NCBI RefSeq assembly: GCF_014645835.1
Contig: NZ_BMMM01000004.1
Span: 124,001 to 188,000 of the forward strand
Source of the DNA: Streptomyces albiflavescens
GTDB lineage: Bacteria; Actinomycetota; Actinomycetes; Streptomycetales; Streptomycetaceae
DNA: 64,000 nucleotides
Direction: 5' to 3'
The position numbers and the translations under genes are program-made. The notes beneath the pieces are model-generated. The model had not been told where the DNA came from, did no database searches, and saw only the letters and a program-made list of their open reading frames with translations. How positions within the stretch are numbered: the stretch's first letter is position 1; every line of letters begins with the position of its first letter. Positions 17,422 to 25,555 of this stretch are shown piece after piece.

Positions 17422-20055
17422 ATGGCAGCCAACGGCTTCCGAAGAAGGAGACGGGTGTGGGCGGTCCTCGCCGCGAGCGCCGCTCTGGGTCTGACGGTTA
17501 CGCAGGCCCAGGCGTCGTCGGGCGGTGATACCGACCCCTTCGGTGTGCGAGCGCTACAACGACAGGCCCTTCTGAACCAGCAGAAGGGCCTGTCGGCGTT
17601 CGCGGAGGACCCGGGGGACGAGGACGAGGACGAGTCGGGGAACATCGCCGAGCAGGCCGACCAGTACGCGGAGGCGCGGACCTCGCCGGGGATCGTGGCG
17701 CCGGGCGCGTACGGGGCCGCGTACGACGAGCTCTCCGGTCTGCGGCACACGGGCGGCAGTTGGAGCGATGTCACCCGGCTGCCGTACGACTCCGACGACT
17801 CGCGCTACCGCGACATCAACTCCAATTCCAGCGGCGGCGCGGGCAGGGTCACCGGACGGGTGACCGGGCTCGCGGCCGACAGCCACGGGTATGTGTACGC
17901 GGGCTCCGCCAACGGCGGTGTCTTCCGGTCGAGCCGTGGGGGCGGCCACTGGAAGAACATCTCCGACCGGCTGCCCGCCCTGTCCACCGGCGATCTGCAG
18001 CTCGACCCGGGCGGCCGCCTCTGGTACGCGACCGGCGAGGCCAACACCAGCGCGACCTCTTTCCTCGGGACCGGCGTCTACGTCCTCGACGATCCGCGCA
18101 AGGGCAGCTTCGGCCCGCGTGACCGGGTCGGCGGGGACGAGCTGGAGTCCACGTCCATCAACGCGCTGCGGTTCGGCGGCGGCAAGGTGTGGGCCGCCAC
18201 CACGCGCGGGGTGTGGAGTCATTCCACCAAGTCCCTGAAGGGCGCTTGGAAGCTGGAGTTCGCGCCCAACCCCGACTATCTGCCGGGTGGTTCGAAGGCG
18301 TCCGATCTGTCGGCCGCGTACAAGAACATCACCAGCGACATCGCCATCGACCCGAAGGACCCGAGCAAGGTCGTGCTGGCCGTCGGCTGGCGCGGCGGCG
18401 ACACGTACAACGGCTTCTACGCGAAGGGCAGCCGGGGCTGGGAGCGGCTGACCGGCCTGGGGGATCTGCCGGCCAACAGTGAGGACGTCGGCAATGTGAC
18501 CTTCGCGCGCAGCGCGGACGGGTCGCGGTACTACGCCATCGACCAGTCGCCCGAGATGACCGCCGAGAACCCGGACAGCGGTCTCGAGGGCGTCTTCGTC
18601 TCCAAGTCCGGTTCACCGACCGGGCCCTGGACGAGGATCGCGGGATACGAGCAGCTGCGGGACTCCGGCTCCGCGCTCACCGGTGACGGATACCAGCCCG
18701 GCATCCAGGCCTGGTACGACCAGTTCCTCCAGGTCGACCCGAAGGACCCCGACCATGTGTACGCGGGCCTGGAGGAGGTCTTCGAGACCAAGAACGGCGG
18801 CGCGAGCTGGAGCGTGCCCGGGCCGTACTGGAACTTCGGCTTCGCCTGCTGGTCCATCGACCCGGCGAAGCAGAGCGGCGACTGCCCGGCGACCACCCAT
18901 CCCGACCAGCACTCGGTCGCGATCGGCAGTGACGGGGGTGCTCCGTATGTGGTGGTCGGCGACGACGGCGGTGTCTACAAGCGGCCCGTGAAGGGAAGCG
19001 CCGACGCCTCGGGGCACGCCACCGACTGGAAGTCCCTGAACGACGGCACGATGGACGCGCTGCAGTACTACTCGGTGGGCGTGGGGACCGACTCCCGCGG
19101 CCTCGCCGTCACCGGCGGCCTGCAGGACAACGGGCAGTCGGTCCTGCGGCCCGGTGACCGTGTGATGGGCTCCAACTTCGGCGGGGACGGCGGCGACACG
19201 ATCGCCGACCCGGACAACGGGTGCAACATCGCCGCGGAGTACGTCTACCTGGCGGTCTCGGTCACCAACAACTGCGCGGTGAACGACGGAGGGTGGGTCA
19301 CCGACCCGTCGAAGGCGACCTCGTACTCCGTGGCCCCGCCCGACAACGCCACCGGTGAGGCCCGCTTCATCGCCCCGCTGAACGCCGACATCAAGGACAA
19401 GAACACCTGGGTCGCCGGCGGCCGCCACGTCTGGATCAACACCCATGGGTACGCGATCCGCAGCGGCGGTGAGTGGTTCGGCGCGTACGACCTCGGAGTG
19501 GGCCACACGGCCACCGCCGTCGCCTCCTCGGGCGGCAAGGTGTACGCGGCCTGGTGCGGCCCCTGCAACAACCAGGGCTTCACCCGGGGCATCGCGGTGG
19601 GCAACGCCGACGGCACGGGCTGGCACCAGCTGACCCTCCCGGTCGACGGCACGGTCCCCAACCGCTACCTGTCCGGCCTCGCCGTCGACCCGGCCGACTC
19701 CGACCATGTGCTGCTCGCCGTCAACGGCTTCTCGCGCAAGTGGACCGAGGGTCCGGGCGCGGGCGTCGGGCACCTGTTCGAGACGAAGGACGGCGGGGTG
19801 ACCTGGAAGGACGTCTCCGGGAATCTGCCGGACGTGCCCGCCAACTCGGTGGCCCTGCTGAAGGGCGGCGTCGTCGCGGTCGGTACGGACCTCGGCGTGC
19901 TGGTGCGGACCTCCCGGTCCTCCGGCTGGAAGGTCGCCGGGGACAACCTGCCCACCACGGCCGTGCTCCAGTTGCGCACCGGGCCCGACGGGCGGCTGTA
20001 CGCGGCTACGCACGGGCGCGGGATCTGGGCGATCGACGTACGGCGACTGCGCTGA
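17422..20055 (+). CDS. Large secreted beta-propeller (BNR/Asp-box, sortilin-like) protein
   Basis: An 877-residue secreted protein. Its signal peptide runs from MAANGFRRRRRVW to a cleavage region near VTQAQA-SS (about residue 33). An acidic linker (DPGDEDEDESGN) follows, then repeated propeller blades marked by Asp-box-like turns such as SSRGGGHWKNI, TKNGGASWSV and TKDGGVTWKDVS, spread along the chain. Paired seven-bladed propellers of this size occur in xyloglucanases and in VPS10-like proteins, and the family is often annotated as a glycosyl hydrolase, but no catalytic pair can be assigned here. I use the ATG at 17422 because AGGGGAGGG stands before it; in-frame codons upstream add 17 unlikely residues. 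Confidence 0.82.
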   Translation: MAANGFRRRRRVWAVLAASAALGLTVTQAQASSGGDTDPFGVRALQRQALLNQQKGLSAFAEDPGDEDEDESGNIAEQADQYAEARTSPGIVAPGAYGAAYDELSGLRHTGGSWSDVTRLPYDSDDSRYRDINSNSSGGAGRVTGRVTGLAADSHGYVYAGSANGGVFRSSRGGGHWKNISDRLPALSTGDLQLDPGGRLWYATGEANTSATSFLGTGVYVLDDPRKGSFGPRDRVGGDELESTSINALRFGGGKVWAATTRGVWSHSTKSLKGAWKLEFAPNPDYLPGGSKASDLSAAYKNITSDIAIDPKDPSKVVLAVGWRGGDTYNGFYAKGSRGWERLTGLGDLPANSEDVGNVTFARSADGSRYYAIDQSPEMTAENPDSGLEGVFVSKSGSPTGPWTRIAGYEQLRDSGSALTGDGYQPGIQAWYDQFLQVDPKDPDHVYAGLEEVFETKNGGASWSVPGPYWNFGFACWSIDPAKQSGDCPATTHPDQHSVAIGSDGGAPYVVVGDDGGVYKRPVKGSADASGHATDWKSLNDGTMDALQYYSVGVGTDSRGLAVTGGLQDNGQSVLRPGDRVMGSNFGGDGGDTIADPDNGCNIAAEYVYLAVSVTNNCAVNDGGWVTDPSKATSYSVAPPDNATGEARFIAPLNADIKDKNTWVAGGRHVWINTHGYAIRSGGEWFGAYDLGVGHTATAVASSGGKVYAAWCGPCNNQGFTRGIAVGNADGTGWHQLTLPVDGTVPNRYLSGLAVDPADSDHVLLAVNGFSRKWTEGPGAGVGHLFETKDGGVTWKDVSGNLPDVPANSVALLKGGVVAVGTDLGVLVRTSRSSGWKVAGDNLPTTAVLQLRTGPDGRLYAATHGRGIWAIDVRRLR

Positions 20056-20066
20056 TCCCCTGACAG

Positions 20067-20114
20067 GTACGGCAGCGGGGCGGGACCGGACCGGGTCCCG
20101 CCCCGCTGCCGTGC
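20067..20114. terminator. Strong bidirectional terminator between convergent genes
   Basis: GGCAGCGGGGCGGGACC (20071-20087) and GGTCCCGCCCCGCTGCC (20094-20110) pair perfectly over a 6-nt loop, and the stem can extend to 20067/20114. It lies between the propeller protein and the leftward MFS gene. Confidence 0.85.
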
Positions 20115-20125
20115 GGGCGGCCGGT

Positions 20126-21625
20126 TCAGGCCACCGACTCGGGCAAGCGCGCGCCCGCGGGCGCGCGCTTCGGGGGCTTCGCCGTGACCATCAGGCCCGC
20201 GACCAGGCCGGCCAGCAGCATGATGCCGACGACCCACCAGATGGCGACGGTGTAGCCGTGCACGATGCCCTCCTTCGTGACCAGGGCCTGCTGGGCGGGA
20301 TCGTGGAGGTGGGCGGCGATGTACGCCGCGGCACTGGTGGTGGCGACGGTGTTCAGGAGGGCCGTACCGATCGAACCGCCGACCTGCTGAGCGGTGTTGA
20401 CCGTCGCCGACGTCACGCCCGAGTCCTGCGGGGCGACCCCGGCGGTGGCGGTGGCGAAGATCGGCATGAAGGTCAGGCCCATGCCGAGGCCCATCAGGAT
20501 CAGGCCGGGCAGCAGCCGGCCCGAGTAGTCGGAGTCGACTGTCAGCCGGGTGAAGATCAGCATGCCGCCGGCCGCGAGGATCATGCCGGGGACCATCAGC
20601 ATGCGCGGCGCCACGTACTGCAGCAGCCGGGCCGAGATCTGCGTGGAACCGACGACGATCGCGGCCGTCAGCGGCAGGAAGGCCAGGCCGGTCTTCACGG
20701 GCGAGTAGCCGAGGACGACCTGCAGGTAGTAGGTCAGGAACAGGAACATGCCGAACAGGCCGATGACGGCGAGGGCCATCGTCAGGAAGCAGCCGGCGCG
20801 GTTGCGGTCCTTGACGATGTGCAGGGGGAGCAGTGGGCTCGGGGCCGTCCTCTGCCAGAGAACGAAGGCGGTCAGCAGGACGACGCCGACCGCGAACAGG
20901 GACAGCACCAGCGGGTCCGTCCAGCCGCGCGGCGCCGCCTCGCTGAAGCCGTAGACGAGCGCGACCAGTCCGCCGCAGCCCAGCACCACACCGGGGATGT
21001 CGAGCCGGGCGCCCTTGTTGCCCGGGGGGTCGCGCAGCAGCGAGAAGGCGCCGAAGACCGCGATGATCGCGATGGGGATGTTGACGTACAGGCACCAGCG
21101 CCAGTTCAGGTATTCGGTCAGCAGCCCGCCCGCGATCAAGCCGATCGCCGAACCGCTGCCCGCGAGGGCCCCGTAGACGCCGAAGGCCTTTCCGCGCTCC
21201 TTCGGGGCGGTGAAGGTGGTGGTGAGCAGCGACAGCGCGGAGGGGGCCAGTACGGCGGCGAAGGTGCCCTGGAGCGCGCGGGCGCCGAAGAGCATGCCGG
21301 GGCTGGTGGCCGCGCCGCCGACCGCGGAGGCTAAGGCGAACCCTGTGAGCCCGAAGACGAAGGTGCGTTTGCGGCCGACGAGGTCGGCGATCCGGCCGCC
21401 GAGCAGCAGCAGACCGCCGAAGGCCAGCGTGTACGCCGTGATGACCCACTGCCGGTTGCCGTCGGAGATGCCCAGGTCGTGCTGCGCGGAGGGGAGCGCG
21501 ATGTTCACGATGGTCGCGTCCAGGACGACCATCAGCTGTGCGAGGGCGGTGATCACCAGGCCCCACCAGCGGTGGGGGTCGGCGTCCGCGGGAGCCTTGG
21601 ATTCACCTGTTCGGGTGACGCTCAC
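20126..21625 (-). CDS. MFS transporter, DHA2 (14-helix) drug:H+ antiporter family
   Basis: A 499-residue exporter with 14 predicted helices, typical of the EmrB/QacA group. TM1 ends in LDATIVNIALPSAQ (the conserved motif D of this family), the first cytoplasmic loop has GGRIADLVGRKRT (motif A), and ALQGTFAAVLAPSALSLL lies near motif C. It would expel hydrophobic or cationic compounds using the proton gradient. It is the last gene of a leftward run with the quinone oxidoreductase (gap 56 bp) and an FAD enzyme, hinting at detoxification. No adjacent TetR-type regulator is seen. Confidence 0.9.
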   Translation of the reverse strand: MSVTRTGESKAPADADPHRWWGLVITALAQLMVVLDATIVNIALPSAQHDLGISDGNRQWVITAYTLAFGGLLLLGGRIADLVGRKRTFVFGLTGFALASAVGGAATSPGMLFGARALQGTFAAVLAPSALSLLTTTFTAPKERGKAFGVYGALAGSGSAIGLIAGGLLTEYLNWRWCLYVNIPIAIIAVFGAFSLLRDPPGNKGARLDIPGVVLGCGGLVALVYGFSEAAPRGWTDPLVLSLFAVGVVLLTAFVLWQRTAPSPLLPLHIVKDRNRAGCFLTMALAVIGLFGMFLFLTYYLQVVLGYSPVKTGLAFLPLTAAIVVGSTQISARLLQYVAPRMLMVPGMILAAGGMLIFTRLTVDSDYSGRLLPGLILMGLGMGLTFMPIFATATAGVAPQDSGVTSATVNTAQQVGGSIGTALLNTVATTSAAAYIAAHLHDPAQQALVTKEGIVHGYTVAIWWVVGIMLLAGLVAGLMVTAKPPKRAPAGARLPESVA

Positions 21626-21681
21626 TCGGTCAGAAGACCATGAATCGGGACGTATCGCATCTCTTGTCGTAGGGCCGTCGC

Positions 21682-22662
21682 TCAGGGCTCCAGCACCACC
21701 TTTCCGATGGTGCCCCGGGTTTCCAGCGCCCGGTGGGCGGCGGCCGCCTCGGCGAGCGGGAAGCGCGTCACGGCGGGGCTGAGGCGACCGGCGGCCGCTT
21801 CGGTGAGGGCGCGCAGTTCCAGGGTCCGTACGGGGTTGGGGCCGCCCGCCCTCCGCAGCATCACGGGGCCGAGCACCTGCTCCGTCACGCCCTCGACGAC
21901 CAGCGGCTCCCCGTCCTGGATGCCCTCGCCGGACCAGCCGAAGACGATGTGCTTGCCGCCGGGCCCGAGCAGGCCGACGGCGGCGCGGGCGATCTCGCCG
22001 CCGACGCCGTCGAAGACGACCGTCGCCGTGCGCGGGCCCAGATGTGCGCGGACCTGCTGCGGCCAGGTGGGGTCCTTGTAGTCGACGGCCAGGTCGGCGC
22101 CGTTCTCGCGCACCCGGGCCACCTTCTCCGGGCCGCCCGCCAGACCGATCACGGTGGCGCCCGCGTGCTTCGCGTACTGCACGAGGAGGGTGCCGATGCC
22201 GCCCGCGGCGGCGGGGACGACGGCCACCGCATCGGGGCCGAGCTCGGCGAACTGCAGGATCCCCATGGCCGTACGGCCTGTTCCGATCATGGCGACGGCC
22301 TGGGCGAAGTCCAGGTTCTCGGGGATCTCGTGGAGGCGGTCGACATCGGTCACGGCGAGTTCGGCGTAGCCCCCGGGTGCGAAGCCGAGATGGGCGACGA
22401 CGCGCTTGCCGAGCCAGAGACCGGCCACGCCCTCACCGAGGGACTCGACGGTTCCGGCGACCTCGCGGCCCGGGATCGTCGGCAGTGGTGTGGGCTCGGG
22501 GGCCGGGCCCCGCATGCCCTCGCGCAGGGCCGCGTCCAGGAGGTGGACGCCCGCCGCGGCCACGGCGATACGGACCTGGCCGGGGCCCGGCTCGGGGTCC
22601 TCGGCCTTCTCGTGCGTGAGGTTCTCGGCCGGGCCGAAGACGTGCAGGCGGATGGCGTGCAT
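21682..22662 (-). CDS. Zinc-binding-type alcohol dehydrogenase/quinone oxidoreductase (MDR family)
   Basis: A 326-residue medium-chain reductase. HAIRLHVFGPAENL opens the GroES-like fold, and AAAGGIGTLLVQYAKHAGA (AxxGGxG) is the NADPH-binding Rossmann motif. VGVRLLDAALR-type and TIPGREVAGTVESLGEGV segments complete the pattern of NADPH:quinone oxidoreductases that lack the structural zinc cysteines. I start it at the ATG at 22662 rather than an upstream codon at 22707, because the upstream extension would overlap the FAD gene. It lies between the FAD enzyme (41 bp) and the MFS pump (56 bp). Confidence 0.87.
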   Translation of the reverse strand: MHAIRLHVFGPAENLTHEKAEDPEPGPGQVRIAVAAAGVHLLDAALREGMRGPAPEPTPLPTIPGREVAGTVESLGEGVAGLWLGKRVVAHLGFAPGGYAELAVTDVDRLHEIPENLDFAQAVAMIGTGRTAMGILQFAELGPDAVAVVPAAAGGIGTLLVQYAKHAGATVIGLAGGPEKVARVRENGADLAVDYKDPTWPQQVRAHLGPRTATVVFDGVGGEIARAAVGLLGPGGKHIVFGWSGEGIQDGEPLVVEGVTEQVLGPVMLRRAGGPNPVRTLELRALTEAAAGRLSPAVTRFPLAEAAAAHRALETRGTIGKVVLEP

Positions 22663-22703
22663 GGTGGGTTCCCCAATCGTTCCGAGAAACCCAGCTTTCA
22701 ACC

Positions 22704-23870
22704 TCAAGCATGCTTGAGGTCAAGGCGTTCCCGGATCCCGAAGGCCAGCGCGACGGCTTCGAGGGCGCTGTTGAAGGAGACCTCCGAGAGGACCCCGGGG
22801 GCGGCGACCTGGTCTCCCGCGAGGTAGACGCCGTCGCCCCGGTCGATGGACGGCCGGTCCCGCCAGCTCGTGCCGGGCAGGTCGACCGCGCCGGTACGGC
22901 CGTTGGCGACGGCCTCCCGCCGCCAGACGACGCGCTCGCGCCAGCCCCCGAAGGCGAGGTCGAGCAGGTGCTCGGCACGGGCGATGCCGTCCGTCCCGGA
23001 CTCGTGCGGGGCGATCGGGATCTGGCCCTGGATGAGCTGCTCCCCGGCCGGGGCGAGGGTGCGGTCCTGAGCCGTGAACCGTTCGATCCAGCCGGGCGCG
23101 TCCAGGTCGGAGACGGCGAAGGCGTCCCCTCGGCGGGTGCGCACGGCCAGGTCGACGAGGGTCGTCCGCCCGCTGTTCCAGGTCAGCGAGTCGTCCTTGA
23201 GGAGCTGGCGGGCGGAGGCGAGGGAGGTGGCCACGATGACCGGCCCCTGACCCACGGGGACGGTGTCCACACGGGCCAGGGTCTCCATACGGACGCCGAG
23301 ATTCCATGCCCGGGCGGCCATCCGGTCGATGACGCTCGCCCAGCCGCCCCTCGGGTAGTGCGCCTCCGGGGGCAGCTTGGTGGCCCGGCGCAGCCGTTCC
23401 TGCACGAACGCGGCGGAGAGCGCGCCGGGGTCGTGGTGGAAGAGGGCGACGGCGGAGTAGTGCGCGGCGGCCCGGGCGCCTTCCTCCCCGGCCTGTTGGA
23501 TCGCCCACGTCATGAAGTCGACGTCCACCGGCGCCTGTTGTGAGGAGCGGCGCAGCAGCTTGAGCATCGCGAAGGGCGGGGTGCGGCGCAGGGCGCCCTT
23601 GTGGTGCAGCCGCAGCCGGGCGGCTTCCAGGGGCGGGATCGGGGCGAGCGGCCCGATCAGGTCTCGCTGCTTGAGCCACGTCCAGTGCGGGCCCCCGCTG
23701 TAGAGGGCGTGGGGGCCGTCGTTCGTCCGGTACGGGCCCTCGGCGGTGCGGGCCCGGCCGCCGAGCGTGTGGTGCGCCTCGTACACGGTGACCTTGGCAC
23801 CGGCCTCGGCGGCGGTGATGGCTGCGGTGAGTCCGGCGAAGCCGCCGCCGATGACGGTGATGTGCTGCAT
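22704..23870 (-). CDS. FAD-dependent oxidoreductase (phytoene desaturase/amine oxidase-like fold)
   Basis: A 388-residue flavoprotein starting HITVIGGGFAGLTAAITAA, with GxGxxG at residues 6-11. It continues VTVYEAHHTLGGRARTAEG, the FAD motif shared by phytoene desaturases and flavin amine oxidases. The C terminus has GVYLAGDQVAAPGVLSEVSF, which closes the FAD site. The middle region is variable, so the substrate is unknown. It is the first gene of a leftward three-gene set with an MDR reductase and an MFS pump. The reading frame stays open far upstream of the ATG, but nothing there resembles a protein family. GGAGAGG precedes the ATG. Confidence 0.85.
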   Translation of the reverse strand: MQHITVIGGGFAGLTAAITAAEAGAKVTVYEAHHTLGGRARTAEGPYRTNDGPHALYSGGPHWTWLKQRDLIGPLAPIPPLEAARLRLHHKGALRRTPPFAMLKLLRRSSQQAPVDVDFMTWAIQQAGEEGARAAAHYSAVALFHHDPGALSAAFVQERLRRATKLPPEAHYPRGGWASVIDRMAARAWNLGVRMETLARVDTVPVGQGPVIVATSLASARQLLKDDSLTWNSGRTTLVDLAVRTRRGDAFAVSDLDAPGWIERFTAQDRTLAPAGEQLIQGQIPIAPHESGTDGIARAEHLLDLAFGGWRERVVWRREAVANGRTGAVDLPGTSWRDRPSIDRGDGVYLAGDQVAAPGVLSEVSFNSALEAVALAFGIRERLDLKHA

Positions 23871-23993
23871 GGTTGGCCTCTCCCTGCTGTGGGGCGTCTT
23901 GGTGAATACGACAGGTCGAGGGCCCCGGAATGTGACATGGGCGGCGTCATCGCAGGTCGGGGGATTGTCAGTGGCGGCGTGCAGTATGGGGGC

Positions 23994-24713
23994 ATGGCGA
24001 GGAGAGCGGCGGGCGGGAGCGGCGGTTCGGGCGCGAAGGCGTCCGGGACCGGGGTGAAGGCGGCACGGCGACCGGAGGTGCGGCTGCCGGCACTGGAGCC
24101 GTACGGCGGCGGGGAGTTGGAGCCGGACGGGGACTACGACGGGCTGGAGTTCCAGGAGCTGGACTTCGTCGGGCAGGACGGCGGGGGCGCCCGTTTCATG
24201 GACTGCGCGCTGACGGGCTGCGCGCTGGACGAGACGTCGCTGCATCGCGCGCGCGTACTGGACTCGGTCCTCACGGGCATACGGGGCGTGGGCACCGATC
24301 TCGCCGAGTCGACCCTGCGCGACGTCGAACTGATCGACGCCCGCCTCGGCGGAGTGCAACTGCACGGATCCGTGCTGGAGCGCGTCCTGATCCGCGGCGG
24401 CAAGATCGACTACCTGAACCTGCGCAAGGCCCACCTCAAGGACGTCGTCTTCGAGGGCTGCGTCCTGGTCGAGCCGGACTTCGGGGGCGCCCGGCTGGAG
24501 CGCGTCGAGTTCGTGGACTGCGTCCTCAAGGGCGCGGACCTCACCTCGGCGACCCTCACGGACGTGGACCTGCGCGCGGCCGCGGAGCTGGACATCGCGC
24601 GGGGAGTGGGCCGCCTGGCGGGGGCGGTGATCAGCCCGGTCCAGCTGATGGACCTGGCGCCGGCGCTGGCGGCCGAGATGGGGGTGCGGGTGGTGGGGGG
24701 CGACCAGGACTGA
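23994..24713 (+). CDS. Pentapeptide-repeat protein
   Basis: A 239-residue protein whose middle (about 55-205) is made of A(D/N)LXX-like five-residue units, such as DFVGQ, RFMDCAL, SLHRARVLDS, TDLAESTL, HLKDVVFEGC and GADLTSATLTDV. It would fold as a right-handed quadrilateral beta-helix, as in MfpA/Qnr-like proteins. The first 50 residues are Gly/Ala/Arg-rich and probably disordered. Some pentapeptide proteins mimic DNA and protect gyrase, but most have no known role and nothing here points to gyrase. It diverges from the FAD enzyme with 123 bp between the starts. Confidence 0.85.
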   Translation: MARRAAGGSGGSGAKASGTGVKAARRPEVRLPALEPYGGGELEPDGDYDGLEFQELDFVGQDGGGARFMDCALTGCALDETSLHRARVLDSVLTGIRGVGTDLAESTLRDVELIDARLGGVQLHGSVLERVLIRGGKIDYLNLRKAHLKDVVFEGCVLVEPDFGGARLERVEFVDCVLKGADLTSATLTDVDLRAAAELDIARGVGRLAGAVISPVQLMDLAPALAAEMGVRVVGGDQD

Positions 24714-24781
24714 TCGGGCAGGGGCGATGCGGCCCCGCCGTTCTCCTCGGACCGGCCGACGCGTAGGCGTGCGGGGTGGGG

Positions 24782-25282
24782 TCAGCTCACCCGGGGGAAG
24801 CGGGCCTGGAGGGTCCAGATCGCCGGGTTCTCGGCGAGGTCGTCGTGCAGGTCGGTGAGGTCGGCGATCAGGTCGTGCAGGAAGTCGCGGGCCTCGCGGC
24901 GGAGTGCGGAGTGGGAGAAGGTCAGCGGTTCCTCGTCGCCCGGCATCCAGTCGGCCTCGATGTCCACCCAGCCGAAACGGCGCTCGAAGAGCATGCGGTC
25001 GGTCGACTCGGTGAAGTCCAGCTCCGCCTGCTGCGGCCGGGAGGCCCGGCTGCCGAGCGGGTCCTGGTCGAGCTGCTCCACGATGTCGCACAGCGCCCAG
25101 GCGAAGTCGAGCACCGGCACCCATCCCCAGGCTGTGGACAGCTCCCGGTCCGCCTTGGTGTCGGCGAGGTAGACGTCGCCGCAGAACAGGTCGTGCCGCA
25201 GCGCGTGGACGTCCGCGCGGCGGTAGTCGGTCTGCGGGGGGTCGGGGAAGCGGTTGGAGAGGGCGTAGCCGATGTCGAGCAC
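24782..25282 (-). CDS. Conserved hypothetical protein
   Basis: A 166-residue soluble protein beginning VLDIGYALSNRFPDPPQTDY and ending TLQARFPRVS. It contains an acidic, tryptophan-rich middle (AWGWVPVLDFAWALCDIVEQ; FGWVDIEADWMPGDEEP) and a Leu/Asp-rich C-terminal helix. I do not recognise a domain. The frame remains open upstream through the mobile element and into the divergent protease gene, but the codon pattern loses sense there, so the GTG at 25282 is the best start. The element at 25366 lies 83 bp upstream and may carry or disturb its promoter. Confidence 0.65.
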   Translation of the reverse strand: MLDIGYALSNRFPDPPQTDYRRADVHALRHDLFCGDVYLADTKADRELSTAWGWVPVLDFAWALCDIVEQLDQDPLGSRASRPQQAELDFTESTDRMLFERRFGWVDIEADWMPGDEEPLTFSHSALRREARDFLHDLIADLTDLHDDLAENPAIWTLQARFPRVS

Positions 25283-25365
25283 GTAGGTGATGGTGTCACG
25301 GCGGGCCGGGCGGCTCGGCCGACCACGGGGTGACGGTGCCGGGGCGCCCGAGAGCGGTGTCGCCC

Positions 25366-25544
25366 TAGGCCCTGTCGTCAAATTCCCGTCTGCCCCGCGA
25401 CGCCATGCACGCACTCTCGCCGCACCGGGCACAGACCCAAGTACATCCAGTACGAGGGCCTGTGCCCGGCACGCCGAGAGCACGCACCTGACGCCGCAGG
25501 GCCCGCCCTCCGGGCGGACGACGGGAATGTGACGACAGGACCTA
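25366..25544. mobile_element. TA-flanked MITE-like element, family A, copy 1 (175 bp)
   Basis: The element proper is 25368-25542, flanked by TA on both sides. Its ends are inverted: GGCCCTGTCGTCAAATTCCC on the left and, read on the other strand, GGTCCTGTCGTCACATTCCC on the right. It has no coding capacity, and the interior is itself an imperfect foldback around a GTAC-containing centre. It is identical to copy 3 (40627-40801) except at one base (G versus T in the right repeat). The TA duplication fits IS630/Tc1-type transposition in trans. Confidence 0.85.
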
Positions 25545-25555
25545 GGATCAGGGAT

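Noticed and set aside
10152..23870. Secondary-metabolite gene cluster (acyltransferase, oxidoreductases, MFS pump)
   Set aside because: No core synthase (PKS, NRPS, terpene or RiPP) or pathway regulator is present, and the genes are separated by unrelated housekeeping-type genes.
22704..25124. Extension of the FAD enzyme into an 806-residue protein
   Set aside because: The extra N-terminal part is antisense to the pentapeptide-repeat gene and has no domain, whereas a normal FAD start with its own ribosome site lies at 23870.
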